DNA from: Trichoplax sp. H2
Lineage: Eukaryota; Placozoa; Uniplacotomia; Trichoplacea
Direction: 5' to 3'
Length of the DNA: 64,000 nucleotides
Assembly (NCBI GenBank): GCA_003344405.1
Contig: NOWV01000074.1
Span: 1 to 64,000, forward strand
Notes under the pieces: model-generated
Database searches by the model: none
What the model was told of the DNA's origin: nothing
The model's input: the letters and a program-made list of their open reading frames with translations, nothing else
Position numbers and translations under genes: made by a program
Shown here: piece by piece, positions 1-9,900 of the stretch
Layout of the letters: each line of letters starts with the position of its first letter
Position numbering within the stretch: position 1 is the stretch's first letter

Positions 1-1
1 A

Positions 2-229
2 TGGGCAGCCTCTTCAATACTGTTTATATTAACGACTATAATTAATCCTCTCTTGTACAATTTGGCAAGTAGTAAATTTCGCGAAGTAATTCATGAATTA
101 ATATATTGCCGGAATTCATTTGCGAATAAACGTGCAAAGCAGTTGAGGCCTGTTCGAGTAATTGCCTGCAATTCAAGTGTGACTGATATTCGAAGCTGTA
201 CGGCGAAGTTTAAAAAACAATTACATTAA
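2..229 (+). CDS. Class A GPCR, C-terminal part (cut by window edge)
   Basis: This is the last 75 codons of a rhodopsin-like receptor whose 5' part lies left of the window. The frame opens with the extracellular half of TM7 and contains the NPLLY motif (residues 15-19 of the visible part). Helix 8 follows (NLASSKFREV), then a Cys/Ser-rich cytoplasmic tail. It is a close paralog of the intact receptor at 4219-5289: TM7, helix 8 and the tail match almost residue for residue. Similarity continues for roughly 150 bp past the stop codon, so the duplication is recent. Whether the full gene is intact cannot be seen. Confidence 0.85.
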   Translation, partial: WAASSILFILTTIINPLLYNLASSKFREVIHELIYCRNSFANKRAKQLRPVRVIACNSSVTDIRSCTAKFKKQLH

Positions 230-705
230 TTACAAGTACAACTTTAAAATCATACTGGTATTAGACTACTGCAATGTTCAAACGCTATTTTTTTTGTAGA
301 CCTACACTGTAAAAGTTTTTTTATTTTAGCGAAATCTGTTATTCTATTCTAATGAATAATCGTGTAAGATCATCGTATGTGTAACAACATGACTAGTCGA
401 ATAACTATAGTAATGTAGAGAACAGCAGTATAAGTTAGCTAGAGTGCGAGGTATTTCCACAGAGTAAATTGTTAAATATAGATCATACATATTTAGAGTT
501 ATATTACAGTCTTAGAGTTATGTTACAGTCTAGTGAAAACTAACACTTTTACTAAAAATACGCATGTCATTTAGTTAAATAACGGGTGAAATTTAGATAT
601 TAAAAGGAACTTTGGTTTGACTTATTTTTTGTATGTAAGTTTTTAGGTAAATCAAAACAAAATTTCAGAGGTATTGTTAAGAATGAGTAAGCTATTGATA
701 ATTCC

Positions 706-953
706 AGTTTGGTTTCATAGGCTTCTGAGGATTTACTTGAATTGCTTAATATTGATTGCACGTCTTAACACCTATTGCTAATCCGTTTTCATATAATTTA
801 GCTAGTAGCAAGTTCCGAAAGGTTTTGCATTCATTACTATTTTATAGGCGGCGTTCACTTTTTCATACAAATATAGTTTGGATAAAACCAATTTCCAGAG
901 AAGCATGCTATTCTAGTAACAAAGCTTCTCAAATTACATTAGTGCAAAAGTAA
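706..953 (+). pseudogene. GPCR relic: TM7, helix 8 and tail only
   Basis: A short stretch encodes LTPIANPFSYNLASSKFRKV, the TM7 NPxxY region plus helix 8 of the same receptor family, followed by a basic tail ending at 953. There is no start codon. A TGA stands at 753-755 directly before the homologous frame. The preceding bases at about 706-755 look like frameshifted TM7 (a V-W followed by a hydrophobic run). No TM1-TM6 sequence is recognisable upstream. NPLLY has become NPFSY. It is best read as the 3' remnant of a deleted receptor gene between two better-preserved paralogs. Confidence 0.75.
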
Positions 954-1078
954 TGTTATTATCCATTTGAAAACAGAATACCTACTGGAATCTTTCACAT
1001 TCATATTACATAAATCTGTCATGATCAAATTATTTCCCGAGAAAATGCACAAAATGATATAAAATTTTCGAATACTCT

Positions 1079-1337
1079 TGTCATAGTATTAGTAGAGTGA
1101 CTTCGTAAGCGTCAGTTTTAGATGCGCACGTATTTGAACCTCATAAACATATAGAACCTTCTAGAATACTCAGTCTATGTATATTATATTAACTACTATT
1201 AAGCTCTAGAATATTCCATGATAGACTATATATATGAGAGTTGCTGTCTTACTTTATTAGTTCGCATTTATAAGTCTTAATAAAGTTCTATTTTTTCCTA
1301 ATACGCCGTCTCTACATTTGTTCGAGAACTTATTGCA
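1079..1337 (+). mobile_element. LTR of a Ty3/Gypsy-like retrotransposon (5' LTR)
   Basis: The segment starts TGTCATAG and ends TTGCA directly before a primer-binding-site-like sequence. Inside, in order, are heat-shock-type elements (1154-1166, 1209-1216), a TATATATA box (1227-1234) and an AATAAA signal (1279-1284). That is the normal U3-R-U5 order on the plus strand. The left boundary is an inference from TG placement. No coding region or 3' LTR was recognised downstream, so this is a 5' end remnant. Confidence 0.6.
1154..1166 (+). promoter_or_regulatory. Heat-shock element inside the LTR U3
   Basis: The sequence GAACCTTCTAGAA fits the three-unit heat-shock factor consensus GAAnnTTCnnGAA exactly. 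A second two-unit match (GAATATTC) lies at 1209-1216. The LTR TATA box follows at 1227-1234. Binding is inferred from the consensus only. Confidence 0.5.
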
Positions 1338-1353
1338 TGGTGTCAGAAGTAGG
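1338..1353 (+). other. Retroelement primer-binding site
   Basis: TGGTGTCAGAAGTAGG begins immediately after the LTR terminal CA. TGGTGTCAGAAGT is, from general knowledge, a common tRNA primer-binding sequence of Ty3/Gypsy elements. It fixes the right LTR boundary and the plus orientation. Confidence 0.6.
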
Positions 1354-1540
1354 ATTTGTATTTGCCTACACCTTTACAAGATCCCAGTTTACAATAAACC
1401 ATTAAATCCGTCGCGGAAATTCAAAATTTGTAGGAAATTAAAATTTTATTAGATCTATTACAACGATTAGCTACACACAGCCCTACTTTAACCGAATACA
1501 ACAGCTGAAAGACTTCTAAGAATAACAATCAGATAATCTA

Positions 1541-1572
1541 ATGTCGCTATACTGATTGCAGTATAGCGACAT
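1541..1572. repeat. Perfect 14-bp inverted repeat with 4-nt loop
   Basis: The arm ATGTCGCTATACTG (1541-1554) is followed by ATTG and then by its exact reverse complement (1559-1572). It lies about 200 bp downstream of the LTR/PBS remnant in otherwise featureless AT-rich DNA. Confidence 0.85.
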
Positions 1573-2319
1573 TTACCTAATTTTACAAGTAATAAAATTA
1601 CTATAAGTAACACTAGTTTACAACGGACCATCATTAATCCAATATGGAAACGATTAGGGTAATTGCGTAGACATTATTTTCTTCTATTCAAAGTACAATA
1701 AACTAACCGTATTTTAATATATGATTTACAGTTCTATTTTTATTTCTAACCATATTAGTAGCTCAACCTCGTACTGTATATATAATCGTCTGTACTCTAG
1801 CATAAAGTCTACCAATACAGTCTATAATTATGGACTACCAAATATATAGTAAGATAAATATAGAAATGGTACTGCCAAACATCATACTAAGCATACTAAT
1901 AGCATATAATCACAACACTAAGTTACTTTACAACTTAATCAATCCATTGGTTATACTTTGAAAAGACCAAAATTTAAAGTTATCATCAGCTTTCAAGGTC
2001 GGATATTATTGCAATCTGATTAAATTACTTATCAAGGTTAACTTCCCGATACAATCGTAAACTTTTCCTTAAATTCACAGCAGAAACGATATAGGCCTTC
2101 TCCTTACGCGTAAATGATAAAATAACAAACTCTCGTTACAGCAAAAGGTAACTCGCTTTTATACCTTCTGTCTATATCCAAGAGCAGCTACAGTACTTAG
2201 TATTTACTTAGAAATTAATACTAACAAACAACATTGCTGTCTTACGGTCTTAGTCCTTGACTTGTATTACATCATGTTTTATTTTGAAATATATTAGAGT
2301 GCAGGTATAGCACGAGGCA

Positions 2320-2475
2320 GTTTTGATCTGAACACGATTTGACCTTTGAGCTCTCTTATAAATTAGATATCTAACTGATTTACTTGCCCTTACTGGAAAA
2401 TGAATAAGTTTTACAATCTATAACTTAACAACATGCTATCAACTGTATTGCAACGTACTTATACGTAACGATAGT
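2320..2475. repeat. Dispersed repeat, copy 1 (partner at 53930)
   Basis: The block around CTCTCTTATAAATTAG (about 2351-2366) continues with a similar TATCTAACT, CTTGCCC and AGTTTTACAAT order in a second block at 53930-54110. No coding potential or terminal repeat was seen. It is an unclassified interspersed repeat. Confidence 0.5.
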
Positions 2476-4218
2476 CTTACGCACCAAGATACCATTGTAT
2501 CAGACACTATTTTCTTGAATTCTAAAGTCACTATAGATATGCTGTAATAATATGTAACTCCTTCAGCTATTTTTATAGTTTATACTACTACGCAATAAGA
2601 ATACGCCCACAAAACAAGTAGATAAAAAGTGCTTTATTATACAATGATTTACAGCAGTATATATTAGTTACCATCCGCCATAACTTCCACAGTTCTTCTT
2701 TTCTTACTATCGATCCCCGATCATCTTCTATTATGGCTTTCATTATCCATAACTCTTTCGTAAACATATTTGTAAAAAACTCCTAGCCATTACCTCACAC
2801 TTTGCATTCAAGCTATTCGTTATAAATTTAAGACATTTAGTAGACATCTAATTTCCCTAAGCACCATGATCACAGTTCTTTGCTTTTCTAATTTTAAACT
2901 AATACAACCTCTAATCATACATGATACAGTCTCGCTCTAACCTCCGCATATGGTGCGAACTGCCCATGTTATATTAACTATATTACTATCGGAGAATTAC
3001 TAATCCTTTATTTCAATTGCCGTATGTTAAACAGAGCGATCTTCTTAATAGACAAGTTTTAATGTTCTTACTTGCTATGAGAATAATCTTAAAAGTGTAG
3101 AGATTTAGTTCTAAAATATGCAGTAGGTAAGTGATTAAATATTCTGAAATTACTTAACGACTGTTTCTTTCAAATTACACTAGATTAATATAATTTAAAC
3201 TCACTGATATACTTCGTAAGCACTTTCTGCAGCAGTATGATATTTTTTAATTAACGCAGTTTGGAGTAGCAAAACAATATTGGCATAGAATTTTCTACCA
3301 AAAAAGTATAACGCAATTAAAGGTCTATGAAGAAGAAGGAGAATTTAAGTTTTAATGTCATGCTAACTCCTCCAATCTGTCATCATAATACTTCAAAATA
3401 GCGAAATAGTGAACGCTTTCAAAAATATCAATTGAAATATTACAGGATGATTACGTCATGACAATATTGTTACTCGCTACGAATCGTTCAAATTTTATAA
3501 TTAAAGTGAGGAAACAGTTGAAAAGAACGTATTAAAACAATGAAAATAATATTTTAAAAATTTTATTCTCGAAAATTGAACTACCGCATCATCTTCTAGT
3601 CGGTAACTTGATTCATTATTAAACCACCACCTACAAGTAACAATAACTAATCCGGAATCGAAGAATGACTACTCAAAAATTGAAAAATGAATTTGTCAAG
3701 TTATTCTTTTTCAATATTAAACCATATAATAGATGATGATTGTGCAAAAATTCCATTTGTAATTAAAAGCAGGTGTCTTATTGAAAGCCTTTCTTTATAA
3801 ATAGCTTAATTATCTTAATAATGCGAAAATGATCAAATATTTTTGCAATTTATTCGTACAACTAAAAAAATAATTAAGCTATCTAGTCCAAGGCAGCTAT
3901 GCTATAAATTATTATTGAAAGTAGGGTAATACTATTAACTCTAATATCCTGTACATTCTATCATTGGATTTACGCAGATTATAACAGTAGGTATCTTTAT
4001 TAAGAATTGTATGATCTTCTCAAGACTAATTTCAATAAGATTATCTACAAACTATTGGCTAATATTTAATACATGAATCTATAAATTATCATTGAATGAT
4101 TAAAAAGGCAATTATATGCTACACCACTACTTATCGAATTAATATCGTCATCGCTTACCCCGACGATTACTTATACATAAAAATATACTAGAGTATTGTT
4201 AAGCTGTATCATTCTAAC

Positions 4219-5289
4219 ATGGACGTCAACGCAAGTACTAACCAAAGCATCAAGACTTCTTATTATGCTGCTTTAATTAACACAAGTGTTGGCGTTGTTG
4301 CGTTTATTTTAAATCTATCAGTTTGTTTGATTATTACCTCACACTCCATTCTACGCCAGCCATTTAATCACTTAATACTAAATTTATCTTTTTCTGATCT
4401 CTTGGTCTCTTTAGCTGTCTTTTTCAACGGAATTTTAGATTATTTTTCAGTACAACGATTTATGTCTTATGAATTGGCTACGGTTATTTGCAAGATTGAT
4501 ATGTCATGTGCCGTAATATCACTACCCGTTGCTTGCTTAACGTTACTTGTGATGAGTATTGAGCGTTATCATGCTGTTGCAATAATCCAATTTCGATCTG
4601 TGGAATTATCAACGGTACGTAAGGCTATTTTGATCATTTGGATATTGGCGATTTTATCAGCAATTATGCCGATCATCTCTACTCAGCTAGATCCTATTTA
4701 TCCAAATGATTGTTTTGTTGGCGACGTTGATAATTTTGCCTTGCTAATCGTAAGCATTATAGCTTTCTCCGTAACGTGTGTGGTATCCATCGCGATTATG
4801 TTAATATTCTATAGTATCACTATTTATAAATTATGCCATAATATGGCTGTTGTCCAACCTTCACAGGCGCGAATTACAAGTAAAAGGGATCAAAATATAC
4901 GACGAACTATTATTCCAATTTTATTTCTGTCGATATTTTCATCGATATCTAGCGTTCCGTACGTACTCCTAAATTATTATATTATGTTTAATCAATATTA
5001 TACTCCTAATTTCAGAAATCGCTTTATTCAACGATATAGTTCTATATGGTCAGTCTGTGCAATAATGTTTATCTTAACGCCTGTAATTAATCCTCTCTTG
5101 TATAATTTGGCAAGTAGTAAATTTCGCGAAGTAATTCATGAATTAATATGTTGCCGGAATTCATTAGTGAATAAAAGTACAAAGCATTTGAAATCCGTTC
5201 AAGTAATTGCCTGCAGTTCAAGTGTGACTAATATTCGAAGCTGCACAGTGAAATCTGAAAAATCATTCAGCTTGAAAGCACAATTTTAA
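4219..5289 (+). CDS. Rhodopsin-like (class A) GPCR, orphan, intronless
   Basis: This 356-residue seven-helix receptor is predicted at the plasma membrane and would couple an unknown ligand to G proteins. The N-terminus carries two N-glycosylation sequons (N4, N8). Rough helices are TM1 17-39, TM2 50-72, TM3 88-112, TM4 135-155, TM5 172-200, TM6 230-252 and TM7 276-297. Class A anchors are N32 (1.50), D60 (2.50), C91 (3.25) paired with C165 in loop 2, ERY 115-117, W141 (4.50) and NPLLY 291-295. The TM6 toggle Trp is absent (S245 before V-P247), and TM5 lacks the usual proline. The tail is rich in Ser and Cys. The start is the first ATG (ACATGG context). It is the closest paralog of the fragment at 2-229 and of the pseudogene at 14475. 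Confidence 0.93.
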   Translation: MDVNASTNQSIKTSYYAALINTSVGVVAFILNLSVCLIITSHSILRQPFNHLILNLSFSDLLVSLAVFFNGILDYFSVQRFMSYELATVICKIDMSCAVISLPVACLTLLVMSIERYHAVAIIQFRSVELSTVRKAILIIWILAILSAIMPIISTQLDPIYPNDCFVGDVDNFALLIVSIIAFSVTCVVSIAIMLIFYSITIYKLCHNMAVVQPSQARITSKRDQNIRRTIIPILFLSIFSSISSVPYVLLNYYIMFNQYYTPNFRNRFIQRYSSIWSVCAIMFILTPVINPLLYNLASSKFREVIHELICCRNSLVNKSTKHLKSVQVIACSSSVTNIRSCTVKSEKSFSLKAQF

Positions 5290-7404
5290 AGTCATACCAG
5301 TTTTAGACCACAGCAATATTCAAAGGTTAAGTTTTTTTCTGTAAGCCTGCACAGCAAGGAATATTTTCGTTATAGCGAAATCTATTACAGTATTCTGTTC
5401 CAGTGAATTTCATATAAGTATATAGGATACTAATACAACTATAAAAGTGTTCCATCTCAGTTACTAGATTATGTGGTCGCAAATTCGATTTCAATCGTAA
5501 TGATATTCATTTAAATAGCAGCGTAGAATTGCGATAGTGATGCAATCCTAGATGTCGTTATTATATCAATAATTGCCAATATCTACTGTACAATGTTGCC
5601 ATTATAGATTTCAGGAAATGCTTAATTTCCATGCTTGTAAAAATGATAATACTTTTTTGATACGTTATCTACAAAAATCTTCAATCGGGATTAGCTCTCT
5701 AACAAAATCTATATTAATATCTTCTTCACCTTGTGAATAAAATTATTTATGCAACATTGGAAGTAAAAAATTTATAATATAGCGTAAACGCATCATCTAT
5801 GAATAATTTATGGATATCGTAAGCTAAAATTATTTCCGCTAGAAATATTGAGCTAGCATGAAAGCAGTAATCAAGAATGTCAACTTCATGTTATGTTTAC
5901 GAAAATTTAAATCTTTGAAAATTTTATATACGAATGTATTATCATAATTTATAGAACTACTTTGCTCTAAAGACTACATATGCGTATATTTCTATTAATG
6001 ATGATATACAGTAAATGATATCAAATGATGGCTTAAAATATCTATCAAAGGGTACATTACACCCTTAAGATTGTCTAGAAGTATAATTGACCGAATTATA
6101 GGGCTTGAATACATTAAAAAACTTACTACTCATCTGATTAGGGTGTTACCTTACAGTTAAGATAGCCTAACAGTACCACAGTATCTAATATAGAAAATAT
6201 CCGTATCGCAGTGCTGGTTAAGATAAGTAATGCATTGATGTGGGTATTATTTATGAGAGTTTATAAAATATTTGATATTGATTATTATTGTGTGTAGAAA
6301 GTAGTAAGATGATTCAAATTCTAGCTGATGATAGCTGCACTAGACAGCATTCATGCTTCAGTTAAGATTAAGTATGAGTAATAGTTTAAAAATATTTACT
6401 GATACAAAAGCTACGGATTTGTAAGGAACATCTCAATTCGAGATATCTTTCCTAATGAAGTATTATAATAATATTGTTGCTGTTTATAAGTTAGGTGTTT
6501 CTTATATGTGGAAATATTTTGAGTAAGAAGTAGTTGAGCTGAGTTGTGAAAAGTTGTGGATATGTCTTTTATGATAAAAGTTCCATCTTTTTGGTTATTG
6601 GCTATGTGTTTTAATGTTTACTAAAAATGCCGTTAAATCCGTAGTAACTGCACTTATAAATTTTTACTTTGCATTTCCTTGTCGTAGAGTTTAAGTTGAG
6701 CCACTGCCGCCGTTAAATTTTTTCATGATTTTAATTCTTTAGAATGAAATAGAAATTGTTCTTAACGAATCTATTACCGCTACTTAAGTTTAGTACGGCC
6801 AATTTTTATCAAGTAGTAAAATTTCCAACGTAAAGGTTATCCATCACGTGCACAAATTTCGTCCAGTCTAGCTTCTTAAACATCCCAATATAATGTTTAA
6901 TTATACCATCATTGACCCAAATTATTCTATTACGTCAAGTTAATCTAAGTCCTGTGCAGAAATCGTCACCCGCCTGGTTTTTCATGTTAATTAGTTAAAT
7001 ATCGCTAAAAATTTGGATACTACCACATAGTAGACCTCCGGGTGTAGTGGAGATAGGAATAAGTAATCTATTAGTTAAGGATAGTAGTTCGCAAGTTAAG
7101 TTTGTAACACTTATTAACTTGTTTAGACCCCAGTTAAATCTTAAAATTACTATTTATCTATTACTTAGCAACTATAAAGGGATCAAGGTGATATCGTACA
7201 GTACTATATTGTGAAATTAAATGCTTTCGACCTTTTACAAAATAAACTGCATTAAATTTGTAGTGTGATCATTTATATAGCAATGAAACATCCGAAATAC
7301 GTAAAATTTAGAGCTTGACTGTTACGGCCATTCCTAAGAATGGTTTTATCAGAGTTTGTTTCGTATCACTTCTTAATTATAAGGTGTATTTAAAATGAAT
7401 TTAG
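5290..7404. other. Intergenic, AT-rich
   Basis: The first roughly 150 bp match the 3' flank of the receptor fragment at 2-229 (shared tandem duplication). A near-palindrome CCATTCCTAAGAATGG sits at 7328-7343. Nothing else coding was recognised. Confidence 0.5.
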
Positions 7405-7509
7405 GTTGGTGACAATGTAGCGGTACGAATTCCCGATGTCGATAGAGCTAAAGGGGATCATCGAAATTTAATTGCAGTTGTACTGGAAAGAACGGCTGAA
7501 GGATATTAT
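7405..7509 (+). pseudogene. Integrase-type protein fragment (KRBA2/SCAND3-like C-terminal motif)
   Basis: The 35 codons begin after a splice-acceptor-like TTTAG and read VGDNVAVRIPDVDRAKGDHR and onward. From family knowledge this resembles the small domain after the integrase core in KRAB-A-domain-containing protein 2 and related transposon-derived proteins (VGDNV..PIPDVDRG..D.RN). The frame is broken exactly at 7510, where an LTR begins. No integrase core (D,D,E) was recognised upstream. It is therefore a fragment of a transposon-derived gene cut by a later insertion. The family assignment rests on one short motif. Confidence 0.45.
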
Positions 7510-7866
7510 TGTGTATGAACTAACTAGAGTTGATACTCCAACCGTATGTAAAGTTCGGATCACTCTGACTAGTTTTCGAATACTGACAAAGCTAAGTACT
7601 TACTACCACTCATCCGTTTATTGATAATTACAACGGCTTTTATATGTGCGCCGTCAACACTTACAGTGTAACGTTGTACAATACATAGTTTATGATATCC
7701 ATATCTAGAATTAGGCAGACTTGTAAATTGTAAATTAGTCACGATAATTGATTCTATAATTATACAGCGTAAGTTAACTATCAATATGGACTGTAGATAA
7801 TAACGCAGTTATCATCCATCCATCTTAAGCGTAGCATTACAAAATACATATATAGAAATACTGTAA
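7510..7866 (-). mobile_element. LTR copy 1, truncated by an assembly gap
   Basis: It matches the complete LTR at 8395-8760 over 357 of 366 bp with no offset, starting TGTGTATGAAC on the plus strand. In the minus (functional) orientation it contains a TATA-like ATATAAAA and an AATAAA signal. The N run begins at 7867, so the last 9 bp are missing. The small minus-strand open frames in the copies are LTR sequence, not genes. Confidence 0.75.
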
Positions 7867-7886
7867 NNNNNNNNNNNNNNNNNNNN
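7867..7886. other. Assembly gap (20 N)
   Basis: Twenty Ns separate LTR copy 1 from the ankyrin-repeat contig. Confidence 0.99.
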
Positions 7887-9126
7887 GATACCAGCCGGAA
7901 TGGTCTCTACAGGTAAAAATGTCTAGTTTTTAAGTCATCCCTGAAGTAATAAGCATAATTCTATAACAGTTAGTAAATCGATACATCAAATACGATATAC
8001 TTGTAATCGATCATGAAATAATTAAAGATTATTAGTTTATCACATAAAAACTGAATATTTACGCAAAATTTCAGAAGTTTATTAATATAATATCTAATAA
8101 TATAGCAGGATAAATTTTTTTAACTCATGTAAATTTCGCAATATAAGGTACTCTTAAACATATTCTAAAGAAATTTGATAAAGAACACTCATGAGTTGCT
8201 ATTGATTATCGCTGTAATTCTATAAATTAGACAATTGCCAATGATAAGTGTCAAAATTTAGCAATTAAGTACATTGAATTTAGGTAACCTGCAGTTCACA
8301 TCAGCTCCATGTTTGATTAGATAGTGAATCACTCGACTGCTTCCATTTTTTGCGGCCAAATGTAATGGTCTCTGTCCATACATATTACACATATTGTGTA
8401 TGAACTAACTAGAGTTGATACTCCAACCGTATGTAAAGTTCGGATCACTCTGACTAGTTTTCGAATACTGACAAAGCTAAGTACTTACTACCACTCATCC
8501 GTTTATTGATAATTACAACGGCTTTTATATGTGCGCCGTCAACACTTACAGTGTAACGTTGTACAATACATAGTTTATGATATCCATATCTAGAATTAGG
8601 CAGACTTGTAAATTGTAAATTAGTCACGATAATTGATTCTATAATTATACAGCGTAAGTTAACTATCAATATGGACTGTAGATAATAACGCAGTTATCAT
8701 CCATCCATCTTAAGCGTAGCATTACAAAATACATATATAGAAATACTGTAAGACATATCAACACATATTCACATTCATAAATGGCATTTGATCGATAATC
8801 GTTCTAACGGTATCACGATGATGATGAATTGCTGCTAAATGTAAAGCATTGTTGCCGTGATTATCTTGATGGTTGATAATAGTATCTCCAAACTGAGCAG
8901 CTATTTCTGTTAAAATCTATAAAATAAAGATGATCCTTACACTGTTAAACTTGTATTTGTACACTCATCTTTGCTGTAAAGGATAGCTTTATTCTTAATT
9001 GCAACAAGATTATCATCATTCATGTCAAAAATTTGGTACCGAATTAGATCCTGCTGCTGCTGCTGCTGCCAAGGTAGACGTAAATCCAGCATAATCATGA
9101 ATTTGAATAAGATCACGACCATATTG
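7887..9126 (-). pseudogene. Ankyrin-repeat protein gene fragment, split by an LTR
   Basis: Three spliced pieces can be read on the minus strand. Exon a (9126-9040, 29 codons) follows a TTTATAG acceptor, carries an Ala6 run encoded by a CTG/CAG repeat, and ends at a GT donor. Exon b (8916-8289) is interrupted by the LTR at 8395-8760. Exon c (7906-7887) runs into the gap. Joined phases agree (0, then 2) and give ankyrin signatures: DYAGFTSTLAAAAAAG, GNNALHLAA, GQRPLHLAAKNG, HGADVNC, DHSGWY. Ankyrin repeats mediate protein-protein contacts. The parent protein is not identified. The LTR breaks this copy, unless the contig represents another allele or locus. Confidence 0.65.
8395..8760 (-). mobile_element. 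Complete solo LTR inside an ankyrin exon
   Basis: This 366-bp unit runs TG...CA, with an 8-bp direct repeat ACACATAT on both sides (8387-8394, 8761-8768). In the minus direction it has a TATA-like ATATAAAA and AATAAA. No internal retroelement sequence adjoins it, so it is a solo LTR. If the true ends lie 1-3 bp further out, the duplication would be shorter (for example CATAT). Confidence 0.75.
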
Positions 9127-9193
9127 CTATAAATCATTCGTAATTTTGTTACTAAAAATGTTATTCTGCCAAACAGTCGTGACAAAACACTTT

Positions 9194-9213
9194 NNNNNNN
9201 NNNNNNNNNNNNN
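9194..9213. other. Assembly gap (20 N)
   Basis: Twenty Ns lie between the ankyrin contig and LTR copy 3. Confidence 0.99.
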
Positions 9214-9516
9214 TTTTCGAATACTGACAAAGCTAAGTACTTACTACCACTCATCCGTTTATTGATAATTACAACGGCTTTTATATGTGCGCCGTCAACA
9301 CTTACAGTGTAACGTTGTACAATACATAGTTTATGATATCCATATCTAGAATTAGGCAGACTTGTAAATTGTAAATTAGTCACGATAATTGATTCTATAA
9401 TTATACAGCGTAAGTTAACTATCAATATGGACTGTAGATAATAACGCAGTTATCATCCATCCATCTTAAGCGTAGCATTACAAAATACATATATAGAAAT
9501 ACTGTAAGACATATCA
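9214..9516 (-). mobile_element. LTR copy 3 (3' LTR of a Gypsy-like element)
   Basis: It is collinear with 8458-8760 of the complete LTR. Its other end is lost in the gap. On the plus-strand right side it adjoins a polypurine tract and the end of a polyprotein frame, as expected for a 3' LTR of a minus-strand element. Confidence 0.75.
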
Positions 9517-9520
9517 ATTA

Positions 9521-9532
9521 CTCCCCTCTTAA
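9521..9532 (-). other. Polypurine tract
   Basis: The minus strand reads AAGAGGGGAG between the polyprotein stop codon and LTR copy 3. This is the usual plus-strand priming site position in LTR retrotransposons. Confidence 0.6.
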
Positions 9533-9537
9533 GAAAG

Positions 9538-9900
9538 TTATGGTGAATATTTTTGAACTGGTTTACGTATGCGTGAACTTCGTCTAGGAAGTTTAACAGG
9601 GGTAGAAGAGGGTTGTATGGTAGGAATACTCGCAGGTATTTCCGTAGAAGATATGGTATCGCACGCAGGCGAAGAATCAGGACTAGTAGTATTAGGTGTA
9701 GTTAAATGTGGTTGCGGATGATCCGCTTTCACAATAGTTATAGCATCTGGCACATTGTTAGTTACTGTAGTTTTAGTATTAACCGGAAAATGAACAGTGT
9801 TACTAGCAGGTATAACATCATACAAACATTGATTCAGAAAAAAGTTTCAGGAGGGCTTTTAGTCAATATACCTGATTTTAAGTCGCCGGCAATTAATTTA
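9538..9900 (-). pseudogene. C-terminal end of Gypsy-type polyprotein, decayed
   Basis: The open part (9825-9538) is a Pro/Thr/Ser-rich linker ending in a basic RRSSRIRKPVQKYSP followed by a stop. This kind of tail, from family knowledge, closes Ty3/Gypsy polyproteins after the integrase. The reading frame can be followed further upstream to about 9900 only across a frameshift at the TTTTTT run near 9843. No reverse transcriptase or integrase core is recognisable beyond that, so the element is truncated. Confidence 0.6.

Larger units (their letters stand above)
954..4218. other. Intergenic, AT-rich, between GPCR relic and GPCR gene
   Basis: Apart from the LTR, PBS, hairpin and dispersed repeat listed separately, I see no gene, splice-linked exon or RNA in this stretch. 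Possible promoter sequence for the receptor at 4219 lies at its right end, but no clear TATA box could be assigned. Confidence 0.5.

Noticed and set aside
7569-9425. Identical minus-strand 71-residue frames (MIVNLRCIIIESI...) repeated three times
   Set aside because: They lie wholly inside the LTR copies and start at the same LTR position. They reflect repeat identity, not a gene family.
8937-9425. 162-residue minus-strand frame with a Q6 run across the gap
   Set aside because: It joins LTR and ankyrin-contig sequence through Ns. The splice-consistent ankyrin frame uses the CAG run as Ala, not Gln.
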